From Massilia sp. 9I (GTDB lineage Bacteria > Pseudomonadota > Gammaproteobacteria > Burkholderiales > Burkholderiaceae_D): 64,000 nt of DNA. The notes under the pieces were generated by a model that ran no database searches, was not told the DNA's origin, and was given only the letters and a program-made list of their open reading frames with translations. A program made the position numbers and the translations under genes. Numbering within the stretch: position 1 is the stretch's first letter; every line of letters begins with the position of its first letter. The stretch is taken from positions 310,001-374,000 of the forward strand of contig NZ_LR733275.1 in assembly GCF_902506415.1 (NCBI RefSeq). Direction: 5' to 3'. Positions 17,551 to 25,673 of the stretch are shown one piece after another.

Positions 17551-17907
17551 ATGCGACACCTCTCCACCGTACTGCGCGGCGCCTGCGCCTGCCTGCTCGG
17601 CGCCACCCTGCTTGCTCATGCCCAGACCAATGGCGACGCCGTGGTCGAGCCCGTCGCTGCCAAGCAGCAGGCGCGCGAGATCGCCCAGGGCGACCCGGCG
17701 CGCTGGTACCGCGAAGACGCCACCCGCCAGGCCCAGCTGCGCACCCTGCACAAGGAAATCGGCGCCGCCCTGCAGGAGGCGAAGAACGCCTGCAAGAAGG
17801 TGCCGGCGGCCGAGCGCAATGCCTGCCTGCAGGAGGCGCGTGGGACATACCAGCGCGACATGGCGCAGGCCAAGGCGCAGGTGGACGCGCCAGCGCCGAC
17901 GCCCTGA
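17551..17907 (+). CDS. Small periplasmic protein with one C-x10-C module
   Basis: A 118-residue protein with a signal peptide (LRGACACLLGATLLAHA) and a helical charged mature part. The segment CKKVPAAERNAC repeats the ten-residue cysteine spacing seen three times in the protein at 16119. GGAGG lies seven bases before the ATG at 17551, which decides this start over a much longer upstream open frame. Function unknown; likely a partner or short relative of the 16119 protein. Confidence 0.75.
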   Translation: MRHLSTVLRGACACLLGATLLAHAQTNGDAVVEPVAAKQQAREIAQGDPARWYREDATRQAQLRTLHKEIGAALQEAKNACKKVPAAERNACLQEARGTYQRDMAQAKAQVDAPAPTP

Positions 17908-17941
17908 TCGACGCGTCCAACATCCCTTATCGTAGCCATTC

Positions 17942-18123
17942 GTAGGGTGGGCGGCTTGACCGCCCACGCAGTCAGCGAACGAACTTTTTGCGTCGCGGCG
18001 CATGCATTCCCTTGCCGTCGTTACGCGCAGCTTCAACACCGCCAATTCCACCATCGCAGTAACATCCACACCGGTCGACCGCGGGGGGCGGGAGGACAGC
18101 GGGACCGCCCAGGCCCACCCTAC
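17942..18123. repeat. GTAG-headed REP pair (BIME-like), copy A
   Basis: Starts with GTAGGGTGGGCGG, whose stem GTGGGCGG pairs with CCGCCCAC after CTTGA. The far end, read on the minus strand, again begins GTAGGGTGGGC, but its hairpin is degenerate. It belongs to the family also found at 25559, 32663, 37150 and 53506. Confidence 0.8.
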
Positions 18124-18177
18124 TGAACCAAGCGCCGCCAACCAGCGAATTCGGCACGCAACTCATCCGTAAGGCCG

Positions 18178-18213
18178 AAAAAAAACGGCGTGCAATCAAT
18201 GATTGCAACGCCG
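18178..18213 (-). terminator. Terminator of the minus-strand gene ending at 18260
   Basis: On the minus strand CGGCGT-TGCAATC pairs with GATTGC-ACGCCG with one bulged base and is followed by eight T residues. It closes the minus-strand transcript that runs from about 21.5 kb. Confidence 0.85.
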
Positions 18214-18259
18214 CTCAAGCCCCACCATATTCAATCCAAATTATTCTGTTATTGCCGTG

Positions 18260-18646
18260 TCAGTTCAGACCGTTCTGCTGCACACGGCGCTTGTTCATGT
18301 ACCAGCCTGCAACACCCAGCAGGATGGCGGCTGCGCCGGCCGGCTTGCCGAGCTTGCGCTGGCGAATGAAGTTAAACACCGCCAGTCCGTAAGGCATCAG
18401 CACCGAAACGCTGGTGCCCGTCGGTTTCAGCAAGGCATCGGCACGAGCGCGCAGAGCCCAGGTAGCGTGGTCGATCGCCCCATGCAGCATGACCTCGGGA
18501 CGCGCCGCATGACGGATCTGCGCCCTGGCATGCGCCACGCCGCTGCGGAAGAATTCGCCTTCACGCAGCAGTTCCTGCTTGCGCACCGCCGGATCCAGGC
18601 TGTGCTTGTGGCCGGCCATTCCGGTCGTTCCATCTTGATTGTGCAT
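18260..18646 (-). CDS. Small conserved membrane-associated protein, last gene of the stress operon
   Basis: A 128-residue protein, basic overall, with a C-terminal hydrophobic segment (AAAILLGVAGWYMNKRRV) that looks like a single membrane anchor. The middle is charged and helical. It follows the holin-like gene after 24 bases on the same strand, with GGAGG before the start, so it belongs to the DUF883/holin-like unit. Similar small proteins often lie beside yqjD/yqjE-type genes. Function unknown. Confidence 0.75.
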   Translation of the reverse strand: MHNQDGTTGMAGHKHSLDPAVRKQELLREGEFFRSGVAHARAQIRHAARPEVMLHGAIDHATWALRARADALLKPTGTSVSVLMPYGLAVFNFIRQRKLGKPAGAAAILLGVAGWYMNKRRVQQNGLN

Positions 18647-18670
18647 GTTTCCCCTCCTTCGTGTCGCCGC

Positions 18671-19057
18671 TTAGAGCAGCATGTCGCGATCGTTCTTCAG
18701 TTCCTTCATGGTCGCCGGGAACGAGAGCTTGTTCTGCTTGAGCAGCGCCAGGCCCTTCGCTACCAGGACACCCGTGATGACCAGGAACACGACGAACAGG
18801 ATCAGCAGGATCTTCCAGCCCATTTCGTCCCAGGCCAGCGCGACGATGGTCGCGGTGCCGTAGGCGATGGCGAACCAGATGGCCAGGACGGCCGCGCCGA
18901 ACAGGGCCACGAGCTCGATGAGGTGATTGCGCACATCAGATAGCTCGAGCGCCGCGAGTTCGACGCGCGACACGACCAGACCGAACAGGCTCTTCATGAG
19001 GCTGGAGATCCCGCCCATGAGGCCGGGGGTATGCACGACGGTGTCGTCTTTTTGCAT
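18671..19057 (-). CDS. Phage holin superfamily III-like protein (YqjE-like)
   Basis: A 128-residue protein with two strong hydrophobic segments (LVALFGAAVLAIWFAIAYGTA and KILLILFVVFLVITGVLVAKG) after an amphipathic N-terminus (GLMGGISSLMKSLFGLVVSRVELAALEL, shortened: SLFGLVVSRVELAALEL). This matches the YqjE/Actinobacterial-holin group, which is not a phage gene in this setting but a membrane partner of YqjD-type proteins. It lies 18 bases after the DUF883 gene, the same pairing as yqjD-yqjE in enterobacteria. Confidence 0.87.
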   Translation of the reverse strand: MQKDDTVVHTPGLMGGISSLMKSLFGLVVSRVELAALELSDVRNHLIELVALFGAAVLAIWFAIAYGTATIVALAWDEMGWKILLILFVVFLVITGVLVAKGLALLKQNKLSFPATMKELKNDRDMLL

Positions 19058-19075
19058 GGCGGTCCCCGGTGGCGC

Positions 19076-19429
19076 TTATTGCTTACGGCTCAAGAGGACA
19101 CCGAGCAGCAGGCCCAGGCCGGCTGCGACGGCCAGCGTACGGTAAGGGTTGTCCTTGACGTAGACATCGGCGTCGTGCGCCAGTTCACGGCCACGCTCCA
19201 TGGCCTGGCCCTGGTAGTGGCTGGCACGGCCGAGTGCGCGGTCGAGCAGGTCCATGCCGCGGCTGCGCAGCTCCTCGGCCTTGTCGCCCGTCAGCGCGGC
19301 GGCGGCGCTCAGCATCGACTGGGCATCGCGCACCAGTGCCTTGACATCGGACGAGGTGTCCGCTGCGTTGCTGTCGAACTGGTAGCCGTGGGCCTGGGAT
19401 TTGATGTTGCTGCGGGTGGTGTCTAGCAT
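19076..19429 (-). CDS. DUF883 family protein (YqjD/ElaB-like)
   Basis: A 117-residue protein with a helical N-terminal part (DVKALVRDAQSMLSAAAALTG) and a C-terminal membrane anchor TLAVAAGLGLLLGVLLSRK. E. coli YqjD and ElaB have this form, sit in the inner membrane, bind ribosomes in stationary phase and are RpoS-controlled. The pairing with a YqjE-like gene directly downstream supports the call. Ribosome binding by this protein is an inference from the family. Confidence 0.9.
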   Translation of the reverse strand: MLDTTRSNIKSQAHGYQFDSNAADTSSDVKALVRDAQSMLSAAAALTGDKAEELRSRGMDLLDRALGRASHYQGQAMERGRELAHDADVYVKDNPYRTLAVAAGLGLLLGVLLSRKQ

Positions 19430-19486
19430 GGTCTACTCCGGTAGTGTTGTGGTTGTTGAATGGTGCCAGGATGCTGGGGCTTCAAT

Positions 19487-20020
19487 TCACGCCAGCAGGT
19501 CGCGCATGTCGTCGGCGTGCTCTTCTTCGACGGCCATGATGTCGACCAGCAGCGCGCGGGTGGTCGGGTCCTTGTCGCCGATCGTCTGGATCATCTGGCG
19601 GTAGGACTCGATTGCCACGCGCTCCGCGATCAGGTCGGCGCGGATCATCGCCTGCACGTCGTCGGAATCGTCGTACTCCGCATGGCTGCGCGCGGTCAGC
19701 GTGGCCGGGTTGAAGTTCGGCGATCCGTTGAGCTGCACGATGCGCTCGGCGATGCGGTCCGCGTGGTCCTGTTCCTGCTGTGCATGCTCGAGGAACTCGG
19801 CCTTGATGTGGCCGGTGTTCGGGCCGCTCACCGTGTAGTAGTGGCGCTTGTAACGCAGCACGCACAGCAGCTCGGTGGCGAGCGCATCGTTGAGCATGGC
19901 GATGACCGCTTCGCGGTCGGCCTGGTAGCCCTCGGTGACGGCGCCGTCATCGAGGTTGGCCGCCGCGCGGCGGATCGCCGCGACGTCGAAGCCATGCGCC
20001 AGGTTGTTCGTCTGTTCCAT
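19487..20020 (-). CDS. Ferritin-like (bacterioferritin-type) protein
   Basis: A 177-residue four-helix-bundle protein. The di-iron ligand pattern is visible: Glu in ALATELLCVLRYKRH, the E-x-x-H set in FLEHAQQEQDHADR, Glu in IAERVAIESY and the E-x-x-H in AVEEEHADDM. It resembles the bacterioferritin-like/DUF892-like ferritins rather than haem bacterioferritin, and the usual haem Met is not obvious. It would store iron or protect DNA and membranes from Fenton chemistry. It lies inside the minus-strand stress unit. Confidence 0.82.
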   Translation of the reverse strand: MEQTNNLAHGFDVAAIRRAAANLDDGAVTEGYQADREAVIAMLNDALATELLCVLRYKRHYYTVSGPNTGHIKAEFLEHAQQEQDHADRIAERIVQLNGSPNFNPATLTARSHAEYDDSDDVQAMIRADLIAERVAIESYRQMIQTIGDKDPTTRALLVDIMAVEEEHADDMRDLLA

Positions 20021-20047
20021 GGTGCTTCCTTTATTTCAAATGCCGGC

Positions 20048-20989
20048 TCAGCGCCCCGCCGTGCGTGGCGGAATCTGCGCATTCTCGTTCGACAGCACGA
20101 TCTCGACACGGCGGTTGAGCTGGCGGTTGGACGCCGTATCGTTCGGGGCAACCGGGAATGCTTCGCCATAGGCTTTCATGGCGACGCGGTTACGCGCCAC
20201 GCCCATCGAGCCCAGTGCCGATGCCACGGCTTCGGCACGACGCTGCGAGAGTTCCTGGTTGTAAGACGAGCTGCCGGTACTATCCGTAAACCCTTCGACC
20301 AGGACGGTACGGTTCGGGTTCTGCGCCATCACGTCGGCCAGTTTGCGCAAGGTCGACATACCGTTCGGTGTCAGCTCGGCCTTGTCATGGGCAAACAGGA
20401 CGTCGCCGATGGTGACGACGTAGCCGCGCTCGGTCTTGACGGCCTGCAGCTCGACCAGCAGTGCTTCCAGCACGGCGGCGCGCTGCGCCAGCGCGGCATT
20501 CTGTTCCTGGGCGGCGGCTGCTTGCTGCTGGGCAGTCTGGGCCTGCTGCTGGGCGGCCTGGGCCTGCATCTGGGCCTGGGCGGCCTGGGCCTGCGCGGCC
20601 TCGGCGTCGCGCTTGGCGCGGTCGGCTTCGGCGGTGCGGGCCGCCAGGCGGACCTGGTCGCGCTCGCGCGACGCGTTCGCGATGTCGGCTTCCGCCGCTT
20701 TCGCCTTCGCCACTTCCATCGCGGTCGCAATGCGCTGCTTGGCCACGTAGGCCAGGCGGTCGACGTCGCCCACGGCTTCGCGGCGAGCGGCCGCGGCATT
20801 GGCCTGGTCGAGCGCGTCGCTGGCCTGCTTGAACTCCAGCGGCGCGTACTGCGCGACCTGCGGATTGTTATTGGCAGCAACGAAGTCCGCGCGCGCCTGG
20901 TCCAGCGTCGGCGTCGTCATCGGGGTGGTGGCGCAGGCCGTGGCCAGCACGGCGGCGGCCAGCAGCGACATCATCGAACGGATTTTCAT
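20048..20989 (-). CDS. DUF4398-OmpA fusion lipoprotein
   Basis: A 313-residue protein with lipobox ATAC (Cys at about residue 19), a DUF4398 helical region (residues 25-105), a long Ala/Gln-rich coiled coil (about 105-180, many AQAQ and QQAQ units) and a C-terminal OmpA domain (about 190-300) with VEGFTDSTGSSSYNQELSQRRAEAV and VAMKAYGEAFPV read in parts. It would tether the outer membrane to peptidoglycan across a coiled-coil spacer. The upstream gene at 21068 is a DUF4398 protein without the OmpA domain, so the pair probably works together. Confidence 0.9.
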   Translation of the reverse strand: MKIRSMMSLLAAAVLATACATTPMTTPTLDQARADFVAANNNPQVAQYAPLEFKQASDALDQANAAAARREAVGDVDRLAYVAKQRIATAMEVAKAKAAEADIANASRERDQVRLAARTAEADRAKRDAEAAQAQAAQAQMQAQAAQQQAQTAQQQAAAAQEQNAALAQRAAVLEALLVELQAVKTERGYVVTIGDVLFAHDKAELTPNGMSTLRKLADVMAQNPNRTVLVEGFTDSTGSSSYNQELSQRRAEAVASALGSMGVARNRVAMKAYGEAFPVAPNDTASNRQLNRRVEIVLSNENAQIPPRTAGR

Positions 20990-21067
20990 GTTTCTGTCCT
21001 TTTTTCCTGGGCGCCGCAGGCTGCGGCGGTCAACGAAGGGAACTTCTTCTTGGATTGCGCGGCAAGC

Positions 21068-21481
21068 TTACTGGGTGCTGGTCGGCGCATTCAGGCGGTC
21101 GACTTCCTGGCGCAGCACGCGCAGGTCTTCGTCGAGCGCATTCGCGGCCGCAGTGGCCTTGGCCGAATTGGCCTTGCTCTGCGCCAGCTTGGCGTCGGCC
21201 TGGGCCTGGATCGCCAGCTCGCGCGCCATCTTGTAATCCTTGGCGGCCAGGGCCTGGTTGGCGCGCAGCATCTTGTCGCGCGCCATCGAGACTTCCGCCG
21301 GGGCCAGCTCGGCGGCGCCGGCAGACACTGCGTTGTCGACAGCATTGCGCGACACCGCGACGTCGGCGGTCGCAGGGGCCTTCTGGGGGCTGGCGCAGCC
21401 AGCCAGCACCAGCACGCCGGCGCTACCGGCAGCCACGGCAACCGATTTCAGCAGGCGGGTCATCGGGTGTTGTTGGTCCAT
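21068..21481 (-). CDS. DUF4398 domain lipoprotein
   Basis: A 137-residue lipoprotein with lipobox LAGC (Cys at about residue 29) and a single DUF4398 helical domain (PAEVSMARDKMLRANQALAAKDYKMARELA, read in parts). It is paralogous to the N-terminal half of the next gene. It is the first gene of a minus-strand series that runs to 18260 with gaps of 18-78 bases and one terminator at the end. An AGGAGAAG sequence precedes the start. Confidence 0.88.
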   Translation of the reverse strand: MDQQHPMTRLLKSVAVAAGSAGVLVLAGCASPQKAPATADVAVSRNAVDNAVSAGAAELAPAEVSMARDKMLRANQALAAKDYKMARELAIQAQADAKLAQSKANSAKATAAANALDEDLRVLRQEVDRLNAPTSTQ

Positions 21482-21551
21482 CGCTTCTTCTCCTGTTGAT
21501 GAGGAAATGTCCTTAGTAACGTTATAAACCTGTTATCTCCTTATTTCGGTT

Positions 21552-21646
21552 CGCTGCCGCACATTTACCGTCCCGTAGCGATCCGCTCAATGGCAGAGCG
21601 TTAGGCACCGCACATTGAGCGAAACAGGCTTTGCGCTAAGCTGGAC
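21552..21646. promoter_or_regulatory. Divergent promoter region with repeated CCGCACATT elements
   Basis: CGCTGCCGCACATT (21552-21565) and GGCACCGCACATTG (21604-21617) are near-direct repeats between two divergent envelope genes. The first is repeated exactly on the minus strand at 27460-27473 before another small membrane protein. CTAAGCTGGAC at 21636-21646 is a likely -10 region for the AsmA-like gene. Confidence 0.4.
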
Positions 21647-21671
21647 TGAACATCACAAGCGAGAGTCCGCC

Positions 21672-23756
21672 ATGGCCGATACCGACAAGCCGGCGGCGCA
21701 GGGCCGTCATCCGGCGCGCCGCAATAAAAGCAAGAAAATTATCCTGAGCATCCTGGGCATCCTGATTGCGATCCCGGTGATTGCAATCATCTTTATCCTG
21801 ACCTTCGACTGGAACCGCGCCCGTCCCTGGATCAATGCCAAGGTGAGCGATGCCATCGACCGCCCCTTCGCCATTCGCGGCAACCTGGAGGTCGAATGGG
21901 AGCGCCCCGCCAAGACCATGGCGCCGTCCGAGCGCACTTGGCGCGACCATATCCCCTGGCCGCACCTGATCGCCAACGACACCCACGTCGGCAACCCGGC
22001 CGGCCTGCCCGCGCAGGACACCGGCAGCGCGCGCCAGTTCTCGTTCTCGCTGAATCCCTTCGCCCTGCTCTCGCGCACCATCAACATCCCGCTGCTGCGC
22101 TTCGACGGCCCACGCGTGGACCTGCTGCGCACGGACGAGAAGCACAACAACTGGACCTTCAAGCGCAAGGAAGAGAAATCGCGCTGGACGCTGGACCTGG
22201 AACGCATCGTGCTGACCGATGGCGTGGTCCACATCAAGGACGCAGTGACCAAGGCCGACGTGACGGCGCACGTGCGCACCCTCGACCGGGACGCGCGCTA
22301 CGGCGTCGCCTGGACCCTCGACGGCACCTATAACGGCGCCAAGGTCGAAGGCGGCGGCAAGGCCGGCGCGGTGCTCTCGCTCAAGCAGCAGAGCACGCCC
22401 TACCCGGTCCAGGCCGATATGCGCTCGGGCAAGACCCGGATCGCGGTCGAGGGCACGGTCACGCGGCCGTCGAAGCTGGCGGCGATCGACCTGAAACTGG
22501 AACTGGCGGCGCCGAGCATGGACCAGCTGTATGCCTTCACCGGCGTGGTGCTGCCGACCACGGGACCGTTTACGACCTCCGGCCGCCTGACCGGCACCCT
22601 GGGCGATAAAGAAGACGGCAAGCGTGCCTCGACCTGGGTCTACGATAACTTCAAGGGCAAGGTGGGTTCGTCCGACATCGGCGGACGCCTCGAGTACGAG
22701 AGCCGCGAGCCGCGGCCCAAGCTGTCGGGCAACGTGCGTTCGCAGCAGCTGGTGTTCACCGACCTGGCCCCGCTGATCGGCGCCGACTCCAATGCGGCCA
22801 AGAAGGAACGCAATGCCGACGTGGTACAGCCTGCCGGCCGCGTGCTGCCGGTCGAGGAATTCAAGACCGAGCGCTGGAACAAGCTCGACGCCGACGTGCG
22901 CTTCTCGGCCGAACGCATCGTCCGCGACACGGCCTTCCCGATCAACAAGCTGTCGACCCACCTGAAGATGGACAATGCGGTGCTGAACCTGGAGCCGCTG
23001 GAGTTCGGCATGGCGGGCGGCACGGTCCGCTCCAACATCCGCCTCGACGGCCGCGGCCGCGAAGGACCAAAGGCGATCAAGGCCCAGGCCAAGGTCACCG
23101 CGCGCAAGATCGAGATCAAGAAGCTGTTCCCGAAGATCGAGCAGCTGCAGGCCACGGTCGGCAGCATCAGCCTGGATGCCAACCTGACGGCCCAGGGCAA
23201 TTCGGTGGCCAGCCTGCTGGCCGGCTCGAACGGCGAACTGAAGACCCTGATCAGCCAGGGCAAGGTGAGCCACCTGCTGCTGGAAATGATGGGACTGAAC
23301 GTCGCCAACATCGTCATCACCAAGCTGTTCGGCGACAAGGAAGTGCAGCTCAACTGCATGGCCTCGGACTTCGCCGTCACCAACGGTATCGCGCGCACGC
23401 GCTACTTCGTGATCGACACCGAGGAAGCCCTGGTCAACGTGGCCGGCGCCATCAACCTGGCCGACGAGCAGATGGACCTGCGTATCGACCCGAAGACCAA
23501 GGGCCTGCGCCTGTTCTCGCTGCGTTCGCCCTTCTACGTGCGCGGCCCGTTCAGCAAGCCAGACGTCTCGGTCGACAAGGGCGTGCTGGCGATGAAGGCC
23601 GGCAGCGCGATCGCCCTGGCCGCGGCCACGCCGATCGCGGCGCTGATCCCCTTGATCAATACCGGTCCGGGCGAGGACAGCGACTGCGCACGCCTGCTGG
23701 CCGAGGCGCGCGAGAAGCCGAAGGCGCCGCCGCCAGGCAAGACGAAACGTCAATGA
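21672..23756 (+). CDS. AsmA family protein
   Basis: A 694-residue protein anchored by one N-terminal membrane helix (about residues 25-45, IILSILGILIAIPVIAIIFI) and otherwise periplasmic. The repeated beta-rich pattern and the C-terminal segment with VNVAGAINLADEQMDLRIDPK and LRSPFYVRGPFSKPDVSVD are typical of AsmA proteins, which belong to the bridge-like lipid transfer group and influence outer-membrane lipid balance. The ATG at 21672 is chosen because the upstream part of the frame has no coding features and a GAGAG precedes it. It is divergent from the DUF4398 series. Confidence 0.9.
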   Translation: MADTDKPAAQGRHPARRNKSKKIILSILGILIAIPVIAIIFILTFDWNRARPWINAKVSDAIDRPFAIRGNLEVEWERPAKTMAPSERTWRDHIPWPHLIANDTHVGNPAGLPAQDTGSARQFSFSLNPFALLSRTINIPLLRFDGPRVDLLRTDEKHNNWTFKRKEEKSRWTLDLERIVLTDGVVHIKDAVTKADVTAHVRTLDRDARYGVAWTLDGTYNGAKVEGGGKAGAVLSLKQQSTPYPVQADMRSGKTRIAVEGTVTRPSKLAAIDLKLELAAPSMDQLYAFTGVVLPTTGPFTTSGRLTGTLGDKEDGKRASTWVYDNFKGKVGSSDIGGRLEYESREPRPKLSGNVRSQQLVFTDLAPLIGADSNAAKKERNADVVQPAGRVLPVEEFKTERWNKLDADVRFSAERIVRDTAFPINKLSTHLKMDNAVLNLEPLEFGMAGGTVRSNIRLDGRGREGPKAIKAQAKVTARKIEIKKLFPKIEQLQATVGSISLDANLTAQGNSVASLLAGSNGELKTLISQGKVSHLLLEMMGLNVANIVITKLFGDKEVQLNCMASDFAVTNGIARTRYFVIDTEEALVNVAGAINLADEQMDLRIDPKTKGLRLFSLRSPFYVRGPFSKPDVSVDKGVLAMKAGSAIALAAATPIAALIPLINTGPGEDSDCARLLAEAREKPKAPPPGKTKRQ

Positions 23757-23853
23757 AATTTAGAAATTGCACAGGATTTGTGTGTTGTCGAACAGACCAG
23801 TTTGGATCAAAACAATATCCTGATCACATGGAATCGACAAACACCGCAGCGGC

Positions 23854-24174
23854 ATGAAGCAAGGCAGGAAGCAACTGAGCATGCGTGCCGCGCTGGTGGT
23901 CCTGCTGGCCCTGGGCCAGGTAACGGGATGTGCGATGTCGGGTGGAGGACCGGTGGCCCAGGCCATCGATGACGCCACCATCAGTGCCGGTGTCCGGACC
24001 GCTCTCGCAGGCGACCAGGCCTTAAAGCTGGCCGACATCGCGGTCGAGACCGAGCAAGGCGTAGTACAGCTGAGCGGATTCGTCAGCTCGGCAGACAGCG
24101 TGGCGGCCGCGGCATCGGTTGCCCGGACCGTAAAAGGCGTGAAGTCGGTCAGGAATGACCTGCGCTTGAAATAA
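23854..24174 (+). CDS. BON-domain lipoprotein (second copy)
   Basis: A 106-residue protein with a lipoprotein signal (VTGC, Cys at about residue 26) and one BON domain (DDATISAGVRTALAGD to KGVKSVRNDLRLK). It is paralogous to the BON protein at 15711, sharing the closing VKxVRNDLRLK pattern. Either the ATG at 23854 or one nine codons later could be the start; neither has a strong ribosome binding site. The next gene starts 22 bases downstream and is probably co-transcribed. Confidence 0.87.
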   Translation: MKQGRKQLSMRAALVVLLALGQVTGCAMSGGGPVAQAIDDATISAGVRTALAGDQALKLADIAVETEQGVVQLSGFVSSADSVAAAASVARTVKGVKSVRNDLRLK

Positions 24175-24196
24175 CCCCACCGTAAAGGAGATCAAC

Positions 24197-24418
24197 ATGA
24201 AAACCATCAAACAACTGGTAGTGACCGCATCGCTGGCAACCGTGGCCCTGGGCCTGACTGGCTGCTCCAGCATGTCGCAGCAGGACAAGGCCACCGCAAT
24301 CGGCGCCGGCGCCGGCGCAGTGGTCGGCGGCGCCCTGACCGGCGGCAGCCCTGTCGGCACCGTGGGCGGTGCAGCCGTGGGCGGCGTCATCGGCAACCAG
24401 GTTGGCAAAACCAACTAA
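24197..24418 (+). CDS. Small glycine-zipper lipoprotein (OsmB-like)
   Basis: A 73-residue lipoprotein with lipobox LTGC (Cys at about residue 23) followed by DKATAIGAGAGAVVGGALTGG and VGGAAVGGVIGNQVG, a two-segment glycine zipper. It has the size and layout of OsmB, an osmotically and RpoS-induced lipoprotein. AAGGAG precedes the start. A clean terminator follows, and the IS1595-type element has landed at the end of that terminator. Confidence 0.88.
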   Translation: MKTIKQLVVTASLATVALGLTGCSSMSQQDKATAIGAGAGAVVGGALTGGSPVGTVGGAAVGGVIGNQVGKTN

Positions 24419-24440
24419 GCAGTACCCCGGAGCGACACAA

Positions 24441-24470
24441 GGAAGCCTGGCGATGCCAGGCTTTTTTGTT
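24441..24470 (+). terminator. Terminator after the OsmB-like gene
   Basis: AGCCTGGC pairs with GCCAGGCT across a three-base loop and is followed by a T run. The T run forms part of the target site duplicated by the adjacent insertion sequence. Confidence 0.85.
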
Positions 24471-25520
24471 GGCGCTGTCACCACTACGTGTAGAAATTGA
24501 ACTGCTGAGCTGAACTGATGTCCAACCTGAGTCACATGACCAGGAGGGACGATGAAGTCCGAAGGCTTTCGCCGCTTGCTGCGCCAGGTTGGTTCGCTCA
24601 CCAGGCAACAGCGTTCGCAACTTAGCGACGCCTTGCGCCCGGCCGTTGGCCTCGACAAGGTGTGCGAGGCGATCGATCGAGCCCGGCCGGCTCCCCTATG
24701 CTGCCCTGCCTGCGGCAACAGCCGTCATTATCGTCACGGCATCGTCCGAGGCCTGCAGCGCTACCGCTGCCGTGCCTGCTCTCACACCTTCAGCGCCCTG
24801 AGCGGTACGCCATTGGCCCGGCTGCGGCACCGAGCCAAGTGGCTTGACTATCTCAAGGAACTGCTCGACTCGCGCAGCGTGCGTACGGCGGCGAAACTGA
24901 TCGGCGTGCATCGCAACACCAGTTTTCGCTGGCGCCATCGATTCCTCGACGCGATACGCCACGACCAGCCAGAGCGCCTCGCTGGCATTGCCGAAGCAGA
25001 TGAGATGTTCCTGCTCGAATCGCAAAAGGATCCCGCCAGTTGAAGCGGCCGGCGCGCAAGCGCGGCGGCGTGGCGCATTACCGCGGCATCAGCCACCAGC
25101 ACGACTGCATCCTGGTTGCCCGTGACCGCAGCGGCCTGACCTGCTCCTTCGTCACGGGAAGAGCGGCGGTCACCGCCAAACAGTTGCACCGGCACCTGCT
25201 GCCCGTCCTCGATCCTGACGTTTTACTAGTGACTGATGGACACCGCGCCTACCGGACGTTTGCTAGAGAAGCGCGTATCGCACACGCTTTCGTCAATCTG
25301 CGTGCGGGCGAACGCGTGCGGGGCGCAGTCCACGTCCAAAACGTGAATGCCTACCACCAGCGCTTACGCAGCTGGCTGTCACGTTTCAACGGCGTGGCGT
25401 CACGCTACTTGCCGAACTATCTCGGCTGGCGCTGGGCGCTGGACGGCGAGCGCGTCGCGGCGCCAGAGCAGCTGCTTCAGAGGGCAATCGGCATTTTCCA
25501 CACCCAACGTTGACAGCGCC
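24471..25520 (+). mobile_element. IS1595-family insertion sequence, 1050 bp
   Basis: The ends are GGCGCTGTCA (24471-24480) and TGACAGCGCC (25511-25520), a perfect ten-base terminal inverted repeat. The flanking eight bases TTTTTGTT (24463-24470) and TTTTTGTC (25521-25528) match at seven of eight positions, as expected for the 8-bp target duplication of this family with one later change. The single transposase gene inside is interrupted by a frameshift. The right end contains the stop codon of the transposase. Confidence 0.88.
24552..25513 (+). pseudogene. IS1595-type transposase, frameshifted
   Basis: The first frame (24552-25043) encodes a zinc-ribbon (CPACG...CRAC) and a helix-turn-helix, then DDE motif one in AEADEMF. 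It stops early at TGA. The rest of the DDE_Tnp_ISXO2 domain continues in the -1 frame to 25513, with VTDGHRAY and VQNVNAYHQRLRSWLSRF. Reading CAA AAG then re-using the last G gives KGSRQLKRPARKRGG, the family consensus, so one G is missing at about 25028-25030 or the ribosome must slip back by one. Members of this family normally use a single frame, which favours inactivation. Confidence 0.85.
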
Positions 25521-25558
25521 TTTTTGTCTGTATGGTCGGGTGTGGTGTGGATGCGTTC

Positions 25559-25673
25559 GTAGGGTGGTCGGCTATGGCGACCGCGCGTTCAGCCAGTACA
25601 AGCATTGCGGCAAATCATCCGGACGTTGGGCGCGTAGTCGGCGAAGCCGACTACGCGCCCCGGACCACCCTAC
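25559..25673. repeat. GTAG-headed REP pair (BIME-like), copy B
   Basis: The left REP begins GTAGGGTGGTCGG with stem GGTCG/CGACC, a changed but still paired version of the family stem. The right side carries a perfect 15-pair stem (25628-25642 with 25646-25660) and ends in CCACCCTAC. The last three bases supply the TAG stop codon of the Crp/Fnr gene on the minus strand. Confidence 0.85.

Larger units (their letters stand above)
17908..18259. other. Intergenic region (352 bp) holding a BIME and a terminator
   Basis: No gene is seen. The stretch contains the REP/BIME element at 17942-18123 and the minus-strand terminator at 18178-18213. Confidence 0.7.

Noticed and set aside
18671..19057. Prophage remnant because of the holin-like gene
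   Set aside because: It pairs with a DUF883 gene as yqjD-yqjE does in enterobacteria; no other phage genes are present.
21636..23753. 705-codon minus-strand frame opposite the AsmA-like gene
   Set aside because: No ribosome binding site or family pattern; the plus strand shows AsmA features and a membrane anchor.
24552..25513. Programmed frameshifting in the transposase
   Set aside because: The site CAA AAG G is not a canonical slippery heptamer and the family normally uses a single frame; kept only as a minor possibility.
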